Part shown: positions 6,040 to 7,428 of the stretch, one piece after another | Position numbering within the stretch: position 1 is the stretch's first letter | Layout of the letters: each line of letters starts with the position of its first letter | DNA from: Desulfovibrio sp. UBA4079 | GTDB lineage: Bacteria; Desulfobacterota; Desulfovibrionia; Desulfovibrionales; Desulfovibrionaceae | Direction: 5' to 3' | Length of the DNA: 7,428 bases | Assembly: GCA_002382645.1 (NCBI GenBank) | Contig: DFYP01000139.1 | Location: 399-7,826 of the forward strand | Position numbers and translations under genes: made by a program | The notes under the pieces: model-generated | Database searches by the model: none | Told to the model about the DNA's origin: nothing | What the model saw: only the letters and a program-made list of their open reading frames with translations

Positions 6040-6885
6040 TCAGTCCCCTCCGGGCGAGGCCTGGGACTCGCCGCTCGTGCGGCGCAGAAGGAGCACCTCC
6101 TCCAGGGCCTCGAAATCCATGAGCGGTTCGGCCGTGATGTCCAGGAACAGGGAGAGGTCCGAGCGCTCCACCCGGAGCACCCGGGCCACGGGCAGGCCCT
6201 TGGGGAAGGAGCCGGCCAGGCCCGAGGTCACCAGGAGCTCGCCCGGCTCGATGGGTGCGTTCAGGTTCACGTACTTGAGTTCCAGCTCCCGGCCGGGCCC
6301 TCGTCCGGCCAGGACTCCGGCCGAGCGGTACTTCTGGCCCAGGACCGGGATGCGGCAGTTGGCGTCGTTGAGCAGGAGCACGGTGGAGGCCGTGAACCCG
6401 GCGCGCAGGACCCGGCCCAGCACGCCCTGGGGCGTGACCACGGGCTGGTCGGCGGTCACGCCCTGGAGCGAGCCCTTGTCCAGGACCAGGGTCTCGAGCA
6501 GGGCGTTGGGGCCCATGCGCCGGGCGATGACCCGGGCGCCCACCCGTTCCCAGGCCTGGGGCGGGGTGAAGGCCAGGAGCTTCTCCAGCCGGTCGGTGGA
6601 CATGGCCCGCTCGCGCAGGGAGTTGCGCTCCATGAGCAGCTCGTCCACCTGGGCCTGGAGCTGGTCGTTTTTTTCCTGCAGGCCCACGAGGTAGACGTAG
6701 CGCTGCCAGAAGGCCGCCACCTGGTCCGCCAGCCAGCGGCCGGGCTTGAGCACGAGCCGCACGGCGTCCAGGCCGGTGTTCTCGGCCAGCGTGTCCAGAT
6801 GCCCGGTCCGGAGGTTCCAGGTGTACAGGCTCAGATAGACGAACAGGCCCGCCAGGACGATGACTGCGACACGCTTCAGTTTCAC
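6040..6885 (-). CDS. mreC: Rod shape-determining protein MreC
   Basis: 281 residues, periplasmic elongasome protein anchored by one N-terminal helix (about 5-22, RVAVIVLAGLFVYLSLYT); it binds and activates PBP2. A coiled coil follows at about 65-104 (LVGLQEKNDQLQAQVDELL...). Then come the paired beta-barrel domains, with family motifs ARVIARRMGPNALLETLVLDKGSLQGV (117-143), VVTPQGVLGRVL (149-160), VLLLNDANCRIPV (169-181) and the LLVTSGLAGSFPKGLPVARV stretch (217-236). The start is GTG, one base after the mreB stop (TGATGTG). The ATG in that string reads straight into a stop in its frame, and no upstream in-frame start would give an MreC-like N-terminus. A longer open frame exists upstream but runs through mreB and is not real. 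No good Shine-Dalgarno is placed, so expression probably depends on coupling to mreB. Confidence 0.94.
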   Translation of the reverse strand: MKLKRVAVIVLAGLFVYLSLYTWNLRTGHLDTLAENTGLDAVRLVLKPGRWLADQVAAFWQRYVYLVGLQEKNDQLQAQVDELLMERNSLRERAMSTDRLEKLLAFTPPQAWERVGARVIARRMGPNALLETLVLDKGSLQGVTADQPVVTPQGVLGRVLRAGFTASTVLLLNDANCRIPVLGQKYRSAGVLAGRGPGRELELKYVNLNAPIEPGELLVTSGLAGSFPKGLPVARVLRVERSDLSLFLDITAEPLMDFEALEEVLLLRRTSGESQASPGGD

Positions 6886-6886
6886 A

Positions 6887-7426
6887 TCAGTCGGAGCAGA
6901 TGTCCTTATACAGGTCGATGTGTTCCAGTGCCTTGCCCGAGCCCTTGACCACGGCCGTGAGGGGGTCGTCCACCACGGTGATGGGCAGCTGGGTCTCGTG
7001 CTGCAGCAGGGAGTCCAGGCCGCGCAGAAGCGCGCCGCCGCCGGTGAGCACGATGCCCCGGTCCACGATGTCCGCGGCCAGCTCCGGGGGGGTCTGCTCC
7101 AGGGCGATGCGCACGCCCTGGACAATGCCCTCCACCTGCTCGGAAATGGCCTCGCGGACCTCTTCGGCGGTGATGATGCGGTTCTGCGGGATGCCGGTGA
7201 CCAGGTCGCGGCCCTTGACCTCCATCTCGGAGACCCCGTCCACGGGGTAGGCCGTGCCGATGGTCATCTTGATCTCCTCGGCCGTGCTTTCGCCGATGAG
7301 CATGTTGTACTTGCGCTTGACGTGCTGGAGGATGGCCTCGTCCATCTTGTCCCCGCCGATGCGTACGGACTTGGAGTAGACGATGCCGGCCAGGGAGATC
7401 ACCGCCACCTCGGTGGTGCCGCCGCC
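6887..7426 (-). CDS. mreB: Rod shape-determining protein MreB, C-terminal part (cut by right edge)
   Basis: Actin-like ATPase that forms membrane filaments guiding the side-wall synthesis machinery. The visible 179 residues begin within the phosphate-2 motif (GGGTTEVAVISLAGIV, preceded in the family by DI) and continue through IRIGGDK-like VRIGGDKMDEAI, KRKYNMLIGESTAEEIKMTIG, RDLVTGIPQNRIITAEEVREAI and the adenosine motif DIVDRGIVLTGGGALLRGLD to the C-terminus (HIDLYKDICSD). MreB proteins are about 345 residues, so about half is missing beyond the window edge. All motifs seen are intact. It is the first gene visible in the mreBCD-mrdA-rodA cluster; the promoter must lie outside the window. 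The stop is one base from the mreC GTG. Confidence 0.98.
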   Translation of the reverse strand, partial: GGGTTEVAVISLAGIVYSKSVRIGGDKMDEAILQHVKRKYNMLIGESTAEEIKMTIGTAYPVDGVSEMEVKGRDLVTGIPQNRIITAEEVREAISEQVEGIVQGVRIALEQTPPELAADIVDRGIVLTGGGALLRGLDSLLQHETQLPITVVDDPLTAVVKGSGKALEHIDLYKDICSD

Positions 7427-7428
7427 GA

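Noticed and set aside
6886..7125. N-terminal extension of mreC by 80 codons in the upstream open frame
   Set aside because: It overlaps the conserved MreB C-terminus in another frame, is Arg/Ser/Trp/Pro-rich, and would place the MreC membrane anchor in mid-protein. GTG at 6885 gives the expected N-terminus.

Overview
All genes in this GC-rich window lie on the minus strand and are read from high to low coordinates. They form two adjacent housekeeping blocks. The first is a cell-shape (elongasome) cluster: mreB (5' part outside the window), mreC, mreD, mrdA (PBP2), rodA and a small bactofilin. After a 140-base gap comes the start of an F-type ATP synthase operon: atpF' (b'), atpF (b), atpH (delta) and atpA (alpha, cut by the left edge just before its Walker A motif). 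Nothing plausible is encoded on the plus strand. The long plus-strand frames are antisense shadows typical of GC-rich coding DNA.

The organism is most likely a delta-proteobacterium (Desulfobacterota), probably Desulfovibrio-like. This is an inference from three things: high GC; an ATP synthase operon that opens with a b'/b pair and has no a or c subunit gene upstream; and a b subunit with an N-terminal signal-like segment. No rRNA or other phylogenetic marker is present to settle it.

Region 2212-7428 carries the elongasome genes. They are packed tightly: 1-base gaps at mreB/mreC and mreC/mreD, a 17-base overlap at mreD/mrdA, 10 bases between mrdA and rodA, and 54 bases with a strong GC stem-loop between rodA and the bactofilin gene. 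MreB filaments, MreC and MreD organise the RodA glycosyltransferase and the PBP2 transpeptidase for side-wall peptidoglycan synthesis. The bactofilin adds a second, nucleotide-independent cytoskeletal polymer. All catalytic motifs visible in PBP2 and RodA are intact, and PBP2 appears to carry a Cys3His metal site.

Region 2072-2211 is the only real intergenic stretch. It holds stem-loops at and after the bactofilin stop, a good sigma70-type promoter candidate (TTGACA, 17 bases, TAAAGG) pointing into the ATP synthase genes, and an imperfect dyad at the predicted transcription start.

Region 1-2071 carries the peripheral-stalk genes b', b and delta, then alpha. Both atpF and atpH start with TTG, each with a strong Shine-Dalgarno sequence exactly 7 bases upstream, and atpF/atpH overlap as TTGA. 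I see no mobile element, CRISPR array, RNA gene or clearly undescribed system. The findings are mostly points of gene expression and protein detail within well-known families.
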